Both the position numbers and the translations under genes were made by a program. The notes under the pieces were generated by a model, which was not told where the DNA came from, did not search any database, and was given only the letters and a program-made list of their open reading frames with translations. Below are positions 1 to 11,416 of a DNA stretch of 64,000 nucleotides, one piece after another (position 1 is the stretch's first letter; each line of letters starts with the position of its first letter). Source of the stretch: Paramecium sonneborni (lineage: Eukaryota; Ciliophora; Oligohymenophorea; Peniculida; Parameciidae); the NCBI GenBank assembly GCA_905182985.1, contig CAJJDN010000173.1, positions 95,727-159,726 on the forward strand. The letters run 5' to 3'.

Positions 1-437
1 TAATCTTTGTCAAATTTGAAAAAATAATTATCTTCTTCTAAATATTAATCTGTTTTATGATTCACAAATGATTCTTCTACTTAACAATAATATCCTTTAT
101 AAGTATCTTTTATAATCAACCCATTATTTAATAGTAGATTCCAATTCTTTTATACTTTCAGAATATGTTAAGGATCAGTAGTTCTGATAAATTAATCATA
201 TTTGATAAAGGAGTTAGCTAAATTTTTAAATTAATTTGAAATAGTATCACAATATTTTTAGAGTGGTTCATTCTTAGCACTTCTATAAACCTTTAATCCA
301 TGCTCATCAGTTCCTGTCAGTAATTTCACTTATTTGTACTTAGCTATTGCATCTGCATATATCATAGAATAAAGATGACCAATATGTGGTTAAGCATTCA
401 CATAAAACAAAGGTGTTGTTATTATTTATTTTATCAT
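1..437 (-). CDS. methionyl-tRNA synthetase, organelle/bacterial type (N-terminal part)
   Basis: The enzyme joins methionine to tRNA-Met for translation. The window holds about 145 N-terminal residues; the rest lies beyond the left edge. Read with TAA/TAG as glutamine, the start at 437 gives TTPLFYVNAQPHIGHLYS, with the class I HIGH motif at residues 18-21, GTDEHG at 42-47 and FIRTTDP near 82-88. These are hallmark positions of MetRS. The TTPxxYVN...PHIGHLY form is the bacterial/mitochondrial type, so a mitochondrial role is inferred. The ATG overlaps the stop of the upstream same-strand gene (ATGA), which is unusual. No other ATG lies between that stop and the HIGH motif. Confidence 0.9.
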
Positions 438-1673
438 AAAAAAATTAAATAAATTTTATATAATTATAATATACATAATCCTAACCATCCTATTTATATA
501 CTTGTTATGTTGATTAAAATTTAAGATTAATGCAACCATAAATTTAATCCAAACATTATCCATGATAATAAGATTAATAATTTTGTAAATAAATTAGTTC
601 GATCGTCTTTTAACACCAGTATTAAAATAATCATTAAAAACGATAATTCAAACAAAACATTTATAAAAATGTTGCAAAAAGAAGCCAAAACAATTCCAAT
701 AATATAAGGTATAATACTTAATTATCTTTCCTCGATCTGAGGATTCTATTAAAAATCTTAACTCTACAATTCCAAAGGTTTGTGATAATAATCTGGAACT
801 CCAATAGTATATGTATTATGAGATGGTTCTTATCTACTAAGATTTTGTTATCCATCATTTAACTCATTTGAAATTTCATTATTCTAAGGAATCTTAATTT
901 ATCTAAGGTCTTAGAGTTGCAATGAATAATCTTCTAATTCATCTTCAAATTTTTTAATATATGATAACACTAAATTACGAGCTTAATTTAATTGAAGATT
1001 TAATAACTTATAATCTAAAACCTTAATTTCATAAGTGATTTCAATTTCTAATAATTCATCATTCTCTTTCTATGTGAGTAATTCAGTAACATTTTTATTA
1101 AACTACAAAGAGTATGTTGGTATAACTATAGTAGTGTTCATCTAATTCTATGTATTTGTATTCAAAGCTAACAGAATACTATCACCAACATCCAAAATAT
1201 CGATTGTTTGATTTATCTAAAATTGTAAATTATAGCTAGGCTTAAAGTCACTCTCATATTCATAATAATCCTCTATCTTCATATAAAATGCATAAGATCC
1301 AACCATAAATTTATTGTGAACCTATAAATTCAATACTGATGCTTAGTGAATAATCAATCTCATAGGTGTTTTATTACTATTGTTATTAATCTATGGTGTA
1401 TTTTTCAATCTCTCATCTATTGCTGTTAAATTATCCTTCTCTTCCTATAGTTATTATTTTGAGTTTGCTATTTTCTGACTCAACAATTGAATTGCATCCC
1501 TATACACTTTTTCAAATTACTAAAGTGTGCATTATTTATGCTATACAACTAATTCAGCTATTTACATCTTGCATGCATTTATTATATAATTAACTTATCA
1601 ATTAACGATCGATTGCTATATTTGAATTACTCTATAGTAACTCAATAAGTCCTTGTTGTTGATATGAATGCAT
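434..1673 (-). CDS. unknown protein with C-terminal membrane segments
   Basis: Not recognised. Removing a 25-nt GT-AG intron (1541-1565, containing an in-frame TGA) gives 404 codons from the ATG at 1673 to the TGA at 434-436. Residues about 1-90 are helical and Gln/Lys-rich. Residues about 95-270 look beta-rich (GSYAFYMKIEDYYEYES, then a repeat-like NLQFQINQTIDILDVGDSIL). The last ~110 residues contain two or three hydrophobic helices (around IIGIVLASFCNIFINVLF and FLMIILILVL). It may be a tail-anchored or multi-pass membrane protein with a cytosolic sandwich domain, but no family can be named. Its stop overlaps the ATG of the MetRS gene by three bases. Confidence 0.72.
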
Positions 1674-2036
1674 TTATTATTAAATTACAATATATTTTAA
1701 ATTATATTTATATTCAAATTATTTATTTATTACGATCTATATCAATCAACTAATATCCTACATTCCTATCATCTTAAATATCATTACTTTATTATTATTT
1801 TTATATATCTAACTAAATTAATCTCAAAATTCGCATTGTCTCTCTCTATTTTCTCTCTTTTATTCAGGTAGATTAAATGTATTTAATAGCAACTATAAAT
1901 TTCATTTATTACTTTAGAATTATTATTTATATTTTAATAACCCATAATAAAAGAAATTAATTGTTAGGTAAAATAACTATTATTAAATTCCTTCTTCACT
2001 ATATATATGAGATTGCCACAGTTTTATTTCCTCAAT
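1674..2036. other. intergenic, very AT-rich
   Basis: I see no gene or RNA here. It holds AT-rich sequence with a short CT-rich run near 1838-1862. It would carry the promoter of the minus-strand gene that starts at 1673. Confidence 0.5.
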
Positions 2037-2409
2037 ATGAACTCAAACTGTCCATCTCGTAAGTACAAAAAAGATCTTACTAAATAGGTTACAAATTTCG
2101 ATAATAAAATGAGACATTTGTGCCGCAAGTAAGAAATATTATTTTTTATATTAACTTTCATTTAATCATTCTTGCAATTCTATTATCAAAATATATAGAG
2201 TATTTTCATACATTATTTTATCAATACCATATAGAAATTATGATTCAAAATAATGCTTTGATCTTAAATAATTTCAATATTAAATATATGAAATCAAATT
2301 GTAATAATTTTTTATTAAATTTAAACATCAAGGTTCTTCTTGCTATTTTTATTATGAAGAATAAGCTAACATCTTTTCGACATTTGTAATTTAATATTAT
2401 TATTATGGC

Positions 2410-2448
<39 letters not shown>
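2410..2448. repeat. ATT trinucleotide microsatellite
   Basis: About thirteen perfect ATT units follow an interrupted run that starts near 2397. The surrounding reading frames are short, so it is probably outside a functional coding region. Confidence 0.9.
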
Positions 2449-2489
2449 GGTAATTCTATTCCATTATTCACATTTTATTACTACTATTT

Positions 2490-4330
2490 ATTACTAAAAT
2501 TATAATTTAATGTATCCCAATCAAGCTTAAGAATTTAAATTTAATGTTAAGCTTCCTTTGCTTAACAGTTTCTTATAAAAATAGAACTATTAATTATGCT
2601 TCTACAAAGAATTTCCTCAATTTTAGAAATAAAGTTCTAATGAATATTCTAAAATCTTACAAATCTGCAAGGAGATCCAGCTGTTATAAAAGCATCTAAA
2701 AATCCTAGAGCTGTCGAAACAATTGATCCAACACGATCAAAAAATATAAAAAAAATAAAGTTCATACTAAAGAGAATGAATTTGTTACTGATGTTGAAGT
2801 CAAAAAATAATAATTTAGTTTCTTAATATGGCTACATAAAGCATCTAAATAATAGAAGAAATATACTTAATAGTGCTAAGATAAAAAAACATATTCCATA
2901 AACCATTTGAAGGTTAAATATAGCATATAAGATATGTGTTAATTTCTAAGTAATAAAATAGAGTGATAATTGACTAATTTAATTAGAGAATAAAATTGAT
3001 TACATTAATAATGAATGTCTTAATAATTAATTCTATATAAAATAGGACAGTTCCTTATGCTCTCTCTCTTTCAGCTAATAAATTTTATGTGAATATAAAA
3101 CTAATAAGGAAACCCTAAAATGAGTCTTTCTATATGATAGATTTTACTATTAAATAGGAATGATGGAAATAATCTCCATATTTAAGTTTTAGACAAAACT
3201 TCATGAGGAAAGAATGAAAGTAGATTTGAAATCGTTCCAAAAGTTTAAGTATCTAACATAAATATTAAGAGGGATAATGCATATAAACTCGAAGATCCAA
3301 GAGCCATGGTTATTTTAATATAAATTATAAATATATATAATAATAATTATTTCAATTGGAATTTTGAAATTAATTTTGAGATGATTCACTAAATTAAAAA
3401 TAAATATCTTACACATTAATGAAGCTGTTTTGAATATTATTAATGTTTAGATTATCAAAATTAATATTGGCTCCAATTTAAATACCTTATCCTGAAAATG
3501 GCTAAACTTAAGGTATTGGCCTCTATTCTTATACCTAATTAGGTTAACGAGCTTTAAAATCCTATTAGATAGCAAAGAAATCTGTTCTTTTTTTAAAGCA
3601 TCTAAAAAAACAGGAGTTCTCTAATTTTTAAATGAATATCTAATTTAATAATAGAATTTTTTGTTACTTGACTAGGTCTAAAAATCATAAATTTAAAGCA
3701 TTTAATTTCAATTATAATAAGAAGAAGAGCTGCAAAGGAATCTAAATTTCTGTTAAATAGTAAATGAATGCCCATCCAAACAAATGGAATATATTTTGAA
3801 GTCATTTAGAAAGGGATGAAATACCAAGGAAGGAGAACAAGGCTTCTTGTTTCATTTGGATTGGCAAAACATCTACATTTAGTTATAAGTTTTACGATAA
3901 AGAAATGTAAACAAACAAAACATTCCACAAACCATATGAATACATGTTATTATTTTAGATTATTAATGCAAAGATTTGAAATATGAACTAATTTAAAGAT
4001 ATAGAATACCTAAATTAGAAAATTCTTAATGAAGAAATCAATCAAAAATACCACTGTTCCTAGAGATTTTTCTATATCTTGAACATTGCAATAAAAAAGG
4101 AAGGGCATTATAATTATTCCAAATAAGTCTATCTGTTTAAAAGATAATTTACTTTCAATAAACTGTGTAAAAAATAATCTCTATATCTCATAATTCTCAA
4201 TAACCAAGTAAGGTATATCCATAAACCATTTGTTGAATATATTATCAAAAAAATAATTAACTAAATAGATAAGTACTGTTGTGATAGTTATTATTTTAAT
4301 GGCTAAAGGACATAGTCTAGGATCATATGA
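2490..4330 (+). pseudogene. probable decayed gene with weak internal repeats
   Basis: No open frame here exceeds about 120 codons, although the base composition and purine bias look like plus-strand coding sequence. The longest ORFs are 2828-3163 (111 aa), 3443-3799 (118 aa) and 3983-4330 (115 aa). Frames appear to switch at A-runs (for example near 2745) and are cut by scattered TGA codons, and I could not rescue them with 22-34 nt introns. A short DNA motif of the form attccataaaccatttg recurs imperfectly at 2893-2910, 3922-3940 and 4215-4236. The block kaagcatctaaa recurs near 2689, 2836 and 3596. This suggests a repeat-containing protein that has decayed. A real gene with unrecognised exons is the alternative. 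The family is unknown. Confidence 0.4.
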
Positions 4331-4482
4331 GGATTGCTATTATTATGGTAATTAATGGATGTTCATGATTATTGTAATTTTTTATATATATTAATCTTAT
4401 TAATAAAAAAAGATTCTAATAAATTAGATTTGTAAAATAATTAATTAATTCTCTCACTAAAAATAAATAATTTTTATTTTGC

Positions 4483-5817
4483 ATGTAATCTATTAAAAGC
4501 AATAGTAATTCGATATAACCAACCATAGGAAGAGATCGATATGGAAAATCTTTATCAGTTGCATTACCAATTTCACCTGTAAAGAAATTGGATATAACTA
4601 ATGTGACATTAAGAAAATATGATCGTTATACTGGAAATGCAGAAACTATATCATGGGAAAAACATTTATTATGTGAAATAAGAGTAAGTTATTGTTCTAT
4701 GGTTTAAGGATGAGGATTTAAACTTTATAAAAGATTTTTACTTGAAATAGAAATCATACAAAGATGAAGAATTTTATTTTAGATATTTAGATTTATTAGA
4801 CAATATATTGATTCAATAAGAACAAAATACTTAGCAGAAGCAAAGGAAGCATATACTTGAGCAAAAGATATTTGTAAATAATTAGTTGCAGAAGATCTGA
4901 TCAAAAGTTAAAGATTAAAAAGAATCATAAATAAGTGAGTCAAAGAATTAGATAGACTTTAGGTACTTTTATATAAACAAAGAATGAAGATATTTTGAAA
5001 TGGGTATTAATAAGTGATTTAAGAATAGAAAACTGGATTAAAAAAGTTATTTCATTAAATGAGAGATGCAATTTAACATATTCTTGATGCAGGAGGAGAA
5101 AAATAATTTTTTAGATTAGAAGAGTTAATTAAATAGAAATAACACATTACAGAAGATTTTTTAAAAGGTCTTACTAATCGTAATGTCGAAGAGATTACTA
5201 ATTATTTGTAATCAATTAGATTGTTTGTGTCAAAAAAAACAGACAAATTCTAATAACACAAATTGGAACAGGGAGATGATTTTCATTTTGATGAAAAAAC
5301 TATAAGAGAATTATCTAGATCTTCTTTGGAAGACGCTGCTTCATGTTATTCTGATAGACTTACTGAGATTAGAGCACAATCAAGAAGAGAAAAATAAAAA
5401 GAAGCTGAGAAAAAGATAGAAAAGTTTTATGATTTGAATTAATTAAAAAATAAATGGAAAACAAATAATGTAGATTAATTGAAAGGAAGTATTAGAAGAG
5501 TATTAGTAAAAGAAACATTATCTGAAGCAGAACATATTCGTGCAAGAGCATATCGATTAGAATAAGAGAAAAAAGGAATTTAAATTTTAAAGATTGAATA
5601 ACCAAAGAAACACAGATAGACAGCTTAAGAAAGAATAGAAGAAAGAAAAGATAGAAAAGATAAAAGATCAATAGTTGAATAATAAAAGAAACACACATTA
5701 ACTAGAGAAGAAATGAGGACTGAATAATTAAAATAAGAGTTTTTTATAAAATACAATCGAAAATCAAGCATTGGAGAACAATTTAGTGCAGCTGTAGGTT
5801 ATAATAATTTATTTTGA
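4483..5817 (+). CDS. coiled-coil protein of unknown function
   Basis: Not recognised. Start at 4483; introns at 4684-4708 (25 nt) and 5004-5028 (25 nt). A further shift near 4874-4907 is consistent with a 34-nt GT-AG intron. With all three removed the frame is 416 codons plus TGA. The N-terminal ~65 residues are Ser/Asn-rich with a conserved-looking WEKHLLCEIR. The rest is charged and helical, ending in a very basic coiled coil (REKQKEAEKKIEKFYDLNQL and RIEERKDRKDKRS). No membrane segment or signal peptide is seen. A cytoskeletal role is likely but unproven. The third intron is the weak point: its 3' end is AAAAG, not TAG or CAG, so a one-base sequence error there cannot be excluded. Confidence 0.65.
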
Positions 5818-7010
5818 ATTTTTACAAATAACTATTAATAATACCATATATACATCAATTATATAAATAATTTCAAATCTTCCAATTTTTTATGTTAAAT
5901 TAATAGACCTATAATTTCATGGTTTAATTAATTACAACTCTCCTAACATTCTCAAGGTAAATCTAGATTTCATAAAAAATAAATTTGTAACAATAATACT
6001 CAACCTTTTTTGGTCTCATTAAAAATTTAACTGTTGTATACCCAAGTAAGGAAAGTAAAGTTAATAATAGAGAAAATATATTAATATTTTAAATCTTTAA
6101 TTATGAATAAAAAAAAATAAAAGAGACAAATAAATAATTTATGACCACAGTAGAATAAAATATAAAATTTAGGTTTTGAAGTTATTAACTCCTTCCAACA
6201 GAAAATTACAATATGACCCATTTCAAGTTGACTCCATAATTCCATATCAATCAATTATAAAAAAATAATTAAATAATATCATAGTTTCATACAAGCAGTG
6301 CTGACAGCTAAATAGCGTGGAGATAAACAATACAATTATACTATGGCGAATATATTATGGAACTTTATCTTGTTAATAAATCAATTATACCATATATCTT
6401 TTCATTTAACATTAGAATTGATCATTTCCATTTTATTTTACTCAGCTCTTAGAATTAGGAAAAAATGCTATTCGCTAAAAACTAATTCTGTTAAGCTTAG
6501 ACATTATTAATATCCTTTAAAAATTGTAATAAAATGATCTTATCATACAAATCATCTTTATAAAAGAATAATAATTATTGTTGAATATTATTCCTAAACT
6601 TTTAAAATTCATTTAAATAACATTTTCAGAGCAAAATAATTACTAAACTAAAAATATTAATTTTATTAACCATATCAATTAAATCTCTCAATCTACAATA
6701 TATCTTTTCAATATTTAGAATTACATCATATAATTATCATTACCAAAAGAATAGAACTGTTTTGATGAAAAATGATTGAACTATTAGATTGTTAAATATC
6801 TTTCTTATATATCTAAATTACTTACGTTTTTTATAGAGCATAGAAAATGAATGAATACTATTTGTACTCAAATGATATTGTAATTTATTACTTATTTTAT
6901 TTTAATTAAAATACTTTGATTAATCAAAAAAGAGTTTATTTAGCAATTTATATAATATAATCAGTAAGAAATTAGATAAATATTTTGAACAATAATATGT
7001 ATATTTAGAT
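5818..7010. other. intergenic, no clear gene
   Basis: This gap of about 1.2 kb lies between two convergent genes. It is AT-rich with no long frame. A 48-codon minus-strand ORF (5873-6019) starting MRPKKVEYY is the only candidate and is weak. A stretch near 6290-6365 is richer in G and C than its surroundings and could hold a small structured RNA, but it matches no tRNA or snRNA I know. A plus-strand ORF at 6847-7089 runs antisense into the Myb-like gene and is left out. Confidence 0.4.
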
Positions 7011-7525
7011 TCAAGTTAGACACTTCTAAAGATGTTAGATGAAGGTTTAGGTTAATGAAACAATTTCTGGAGATAGATTTATTGAATGAATTAGTTAATT
7101 TAATTCATCAAGTTTCTCATTAGGTTTATAAGACATAGTTTCTTATTCAATTTTTAAATCACAACCCCTAAGATATTATTATTAACTTACTTTTAACAAA
7201 GGTCTTTGTGTTTGTCCCTTAAATGTTTGTAATACCTGTTTTTTACCATACTATATGATTTATTAGGGAAGAAAGGAGCTATTTTCACAAATTTAGGTCC
7301 TAACTCTTGAACCAATTTAATAATTCGATCATCCTCTTCTTAAGTAAACTAAAAAAGAGAATGACCTTTCCCCTTTTAATCCTTTTACTTATTTTTCTTT
7401 TTCTATTTACGATTGATATTGTATTAAATCCTCTTCTGACCAGTTTAAACAGGGTAATCTCTTTTGGCATAAAAACCATATTTTTTAATTGATGATACTC
7501 TCTTATCTCTATTCAATTGTTCCAT
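7011..7525 (-). CDS. Myb/SANT-like DNA-binding protein
   Basis: A small probable nuclear DNA-binding or chromatin protein of 163 residues. One 23-nt intron at 7168-7190 restores the frame from the ATG at 7525 to the TGA at 7011-7013. Residues about 60-105 read FTQEEDDRIIKLVQELGPKF followed by IAPFFPNKSYSMVKNRYYKHL. This is the pattern of one Myb repeat: an acidic first helix, GPKF/W before helix 2, and a basic recognition helix with KNRY. The first conserved Trp is replaced by Phe. A Lys/Gln-rich basic stretch precedes it and may be a nuclear localisation signal. There is a single repeat only, so a SNAPc/TFIIIB-type or other SANT role is possible. Function beyond DNA binding is inferred. Confidence 0.8.
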
Positions 7526-8242
7526 AATATAAATAATAAATGGAAAATAAATTTTAGATTTGAATCATGTTCTAGATTAAGATTTTTTATTTAAACAAAA
7601 CAAAAAACATATTTTATAAATGAAAACATCTAATTACTCAAATTTTTCTAAAACAACTTATCTTAATTTATCAATAATAGTATTAATAACTCGTTATTTT
7701 TACTTTTTACACTATTGTTTTTTTAAATCCTGTTAACTGTATTAATTAAATTTATACAACAATATGCAGTTTATTTATCAAAGCTCTAAATAGTAGAAAC
7801 TTTACATTACGTCCATCTTATTAATTTCAATCTTTAAAAAGTACCTATAATTAAAACAAAACCAATAAATTTATTAATATTCACACGTATTTTAAAACAA
7901 AAAATTCCTTTATTTATTTTTTATATTATAAATATTAGATTTTTATTGGGCAAAGAAAGTTTTGTATATAAAATCTATAGAAAACTTACTAAAATTTCAA
8001 AGTAATTTTGAACTTCTTTTTAGATTACTAGGCATTTGATTCATATGAATTAAAACAATTAATTAATTTTAGTATTTTCTCTTTTAATCATAAATTACTA
8101 CTTCAAATTTATAAGTAAAGAATGTATGTTATGTTGATGAACATTAAAGAGAAATATAATAAAATAATTGATATACTTAGATTATTTTAGAGTAGATAGG
8201 TAATTTAAGATTACATTTTAATAATTAAATAAATTATGTTAA
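7526..8242. other. intergenic, no gene seen
   Basis: About 720 bp of AT-rich sequence between the Myb-like gene start and the stop of the TPR gene, both on the minus strand. I find no frame with protein-like composition and no RNA gene. It presumably carries the Myb gene promoter next to 7525. Confidence 0.5.
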
Positions 8243-9380
8243 TCAAAAAGTTTAGATGTCATTTATTAATTTATCAATGACTTTTTATAAATTATTCTTT
8301 TTAATTGAGATGTTGCTATTTAGTATAAAACTTTTGATACTATTATTATTACTTAACTAAGTAAAGTATTCTCTTTAAAATAATCTTTTATCAAAAGTCA
8401 ATACATTTATTGGTCCTAAGGGTTCACTTTATTTTTATACATGTCCCCATAAGTGTTTGTATTTCAATAATGCATCTTTAAATCTAATGGGTTGAAATTC
8501 TAAATTTTTTGGTTCTGCTAATTTTTCTAATTCAAAATCATCATCACTGTCAGTGTCAATTTATCCAATAGATTATTTTTATCGAATATTGTATTCAATC
8601 ATTCTGACAACAGCTTATCGAATCTTATTTTAAGTTGGCATAGGTTCTCCATCCATAAATTTTTCATGAAAAGCCTTTGCTAACTATTATTCTTTGGTGT
8701 AATAAAATATCTTGCCTATTTAATCATATGCATTTAATTCATAATTAGATTCATTAAAAAATAATGTATATTTGATGAGTTTTTTAGAATAATTTAAGGC
8801 TCTCTTAAAATCCTATATTAAGAGTGTAAGCTCTACTAGATGCTTATAAGCAATAATTTTGTAACGATAAACTCGATTTGAATTGCAAAATACTAAATAT
8901 TTTTACCAAATTTAGATTGCTTTATCGTATTAAAACTGCTTTTCTAATATGTATGCATAAGTAAAAACGGCAACATTGTATAAATTACCAATTTTAGATT
9001 ATCTTAAATACCTTATGAACATAATATAATGATTACTTCATGATAAATGTAAATCTCTCCTCTAAATCATTCATATCATTTAAATCAATTTGAGACAAAA
9101 TTTTCAAAGATTATTACTTTCGATTGCCATAAGGAGAATTATCATCATCGTTAATTTGAAAGAATTTATCATTATCCCTCAGAAAATTATAATCTTCATT
9201 ATAAGTGGATTGCATTTTATTTTCTTTTTTTTTTACCTAAGGTAGAGTTGTCTATGCCCAGTTCCCAACAGTTCCAACAGTTGTTTCATCTACTTTTTTT
9301 AGTGATAACATTGAAGTGGCCCTAGTTGATCTACTAAATTAAGTATGCTTAGTCTTAGGATTGAATAAATTTATTTTCAT
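8243..9380 (-). CDS. TPR-repeat protein
   Basis: A 370-residue protein after removal of one 25-nt intron (9012-9036). The ATG is at 9380 and the TGA at 8243-8245. The first ~110 residues are disordered and Ser/Asn/Asp-rich. From about residue 120, helix pairs follow with TPR spacing: NVAVFTYAYILEKQFQYDKA, then YKHLVELTLLIQDFKRALNY, then AYDQIGKIFYYTKEQQLAKA. The A/G and Y/F positions resemble TPRs. The C-terminus is low in complexity and contains an acidic DTDSDDDFELEKL stretch. TPR domains bind peptides in protein complexes; the partner is unknown. The stop of the next minus-strand gene upstream lies 32 bp from this ATG. Many ciliate TPR proteins serve cilia, but nothing here proves it. Confidence 0.68.
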
Positions 9381-9412
9381 AATAATAAAGTATTATATAA
9401 ATATATAATTGA

Positions 9413-10341
9413 TCATTTTATATAGAAGTTTTCTTCATCTCCTTTTTTCATTGAGGAACCTTACATTTTAGATGTATTCATTCTAGATTATTACATAATT
9501 GATGAATTTTTCATAGTCTTATCAAGTCTTGTAATTTCTTAATTTTATTAACTGCTTAATTCTTTTCTTACATTTTAATACTTTTATAATAGTCTATTTT
9601 AATATAATAATAATACTTTTCTAATTCTTAGGATCTAATCTTTCTTTATTCTTCCTATCCTGAAATTATTCTTTATTATAAAGCACTTAATTCTGTACTT
9701 TATTTTTGTTTAAGTTAAAGTATTAAATTTCTGATTTTACATGATCTTTATTAATTCCACTTTTCATATTCATCTCTTTCCATAGATAAAATTCTTTATT
9801 AAGTTATATGAGCTTCTTGATAACTGAATAAATATTTATAATTATATACTTTTCTTATCTTGCCAATGATTCTTCAGTCTTTCTCAAACTTAATAATTCT
9901 GCTGAATCTTTAGGTTTAACAGGAATTGAATTTTCTAATTCATCTGTAAATTATTTTAATTCTTCATCATGTCTTTAAAGAACCTACTCTTTAACTCTTT
10001 AAGCTTCTTAATCAAATTCAACCATTTTCTGATCCCAAAATTCGTTAAACTAATTAAATTCTTCAAGATGTGCTTTCTCAATTTCCTATTTTTCATTTGT
10101 ATGTCTATCCTTAACTTCATATTTATTTTTAGAATCTAAATCTTTTTTCAATTCTCCTAATCTTTTTTTTGCTTAATCTGCCTCCAAATATTTTCCAGCC
10201 TTCTCACAACTCTTTTAATGATCATACAATATTTGACTAATAATAATATAGATATAATCATTACATGTATTCTTCCAAATCTCCAGTTTAAATTGGAAGA
10301 TTATTTGTTCCCTTTTTAACTGTTGATCTTGAATTATTCAT
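9413..10341 (-). CDS. coiled-coil protein, possibly ciliary
   Basis: A 283-residue, almost wholly helical protein. Three introns (10237-10264, 9824-9849, 9594-9616; 28, 26 and 23 nt) restore one frame from the ATG at 10341 to the TGA at 9413. Features in order: an N-terminal segment with DHQKSCEKAGKYLEADQAKK, whose spacing recalls a UVR-like helical hairpin; a long acidic/basic coiled coil; a PVKPKDSAELLSLRKTEESL linker; a second coiled coil (STELSALQQRIISGQEEQRK); and a Ser/Met-rich tail. This architecture resembles proteins conserved in flagellated eukaryotes, but I cannot name the family. No membrane segment or catalytic motif is seen. Confidence 0.65.
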
Positions 10342-10598
10342 AAATTTATTTTATTTTTCTGTTAAATTATAAATTTATAGAGTGATTTATATAAGTCCAA
10401 AAATCAAAATCATTTTATTTAAATTATTTTAAACTCATTTAAAAGACATTATTTCTAATATTTCTAATAATAGATTAAGTATATATCTAATTAATATAAT
10501 AAGAATATCAATATCTGAAACTGAAACTTAATGTTATATTATAATTGTATTCTTGTAATACTAAATAATATTTGATGTTTTCCCATTTTAAATTTATT

Positions 10599-11387
10599 AT
10601 GATTTATAATAACAGCTAAGCCTCATAGAGTCATTTCGGATAAATAGTTGCATAAACTCCTCTTCATAGATAAAATAGAACTTAAGATCAAGCAACACTT
10701 TCTAAATATTAATCACCAACATTAAGATAAGCTGTATCTCCTAAAGCTGCAAGAGAATATCTAAATAGTTTGAAAAGTTTCATTTGTCAATATGAAGCCA
10801 AATCAACAATTAATAGAATAGCTTCATAATCAACATATGAAATATAGTAATAATAACCATATTTGTATTACCCAGTAGCAAATAGAAAGAATGACGATTT
10901 CAAAATGATGACACCGTCTAAAATTGAAGTTAGAAAATTAAATGAAAATGGTACAATACATTCACTGCGATATTATTATTTGAAATAAGCAGCTTTGGGC
11001 AGTTCAATTGATATTCCATAATCACAATAAATAATGATTGTAGGATTAAAACATAGTGGCAAAAAGAAATTATTATAAGAACTAATCAAACGAATTATGC
11101 CTAAATAATTTAAATTATCCTTGTAAACTGAATCAGGAGAAAAGACCATCAACTTACAATTGAATGATGATATAAAATAAACTATTAAAAGTATATTGAC
11201 AGGACTGAAACATTATTAATTAATTGTTTAAGGTGAAAAAAACATAATAGTTTGCAGGGGATTAGATGGATTCAAGAGAGACAAGAATGATAAAGGAATT
11301 CTTATTGTTTGTGTGAAACCTGGTAAAGAAGAGAAAATAGATTGTATAAAGACATTGAAATTCTTAGAAGAAATTAACAAAAATTGA
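10599..11387 (+). CDS. unknown protein with a P-loop-like motif
   Basis: 262 codons with no intron, starting at the ATG at 10599. The first ~110 residues are Gln/Ser-rich and probably disordered. At about residues 146-158 the sequence MIVGLKHSGKKKLL has the shape of a Walker A loop (GxxxxGK) after a hydrophobic strand. The usual Ser/Thr after the Lys is replaced by Lys, so nucleotide binding is doubtful. The following segment is short beta/alpha-like (QLIVQGEKNIIVCRGLDGF and GILIVCVKPG). It could be a degenerate small GTPase-like fold or an unrelated protein. It diverges from the coiled-coil gene at 10341, with 257 bp between the two starts. Confidence 0.55.
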
Positions 11388-11416
11388 TTATTAATGTAAT
11401 AATTATATCAATATAA

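Noticed and set aside
2037..2243. 68-codon plus-strand ORF starting MNSNCPSRKYKKD
   Set aside because: Short, loses protein-like composition after ~35 residues, and has no intron that extends it, so I did not call it as a gene.
4800..5030. A plus-strand frame that reads well if TGA is taken as tryptophan (EAKEAYT-TGA-AKDICKQL, INK-TGA-VKELDRL)
   Set aside because: All conserved genes in the window end at TGA and use TGG for Trp. In sequence this AT-rich, open stretches of 40-70 codons between TGAs arise by chance in any frame, and a spliced frame explains the same region without a new code.
6847..7089. 80-codon plus-strand ORF starting MNEYYLYSND
   Set aside because: Its 3' part is antisense to the Myb-like coding sequence and it lacks any motif.
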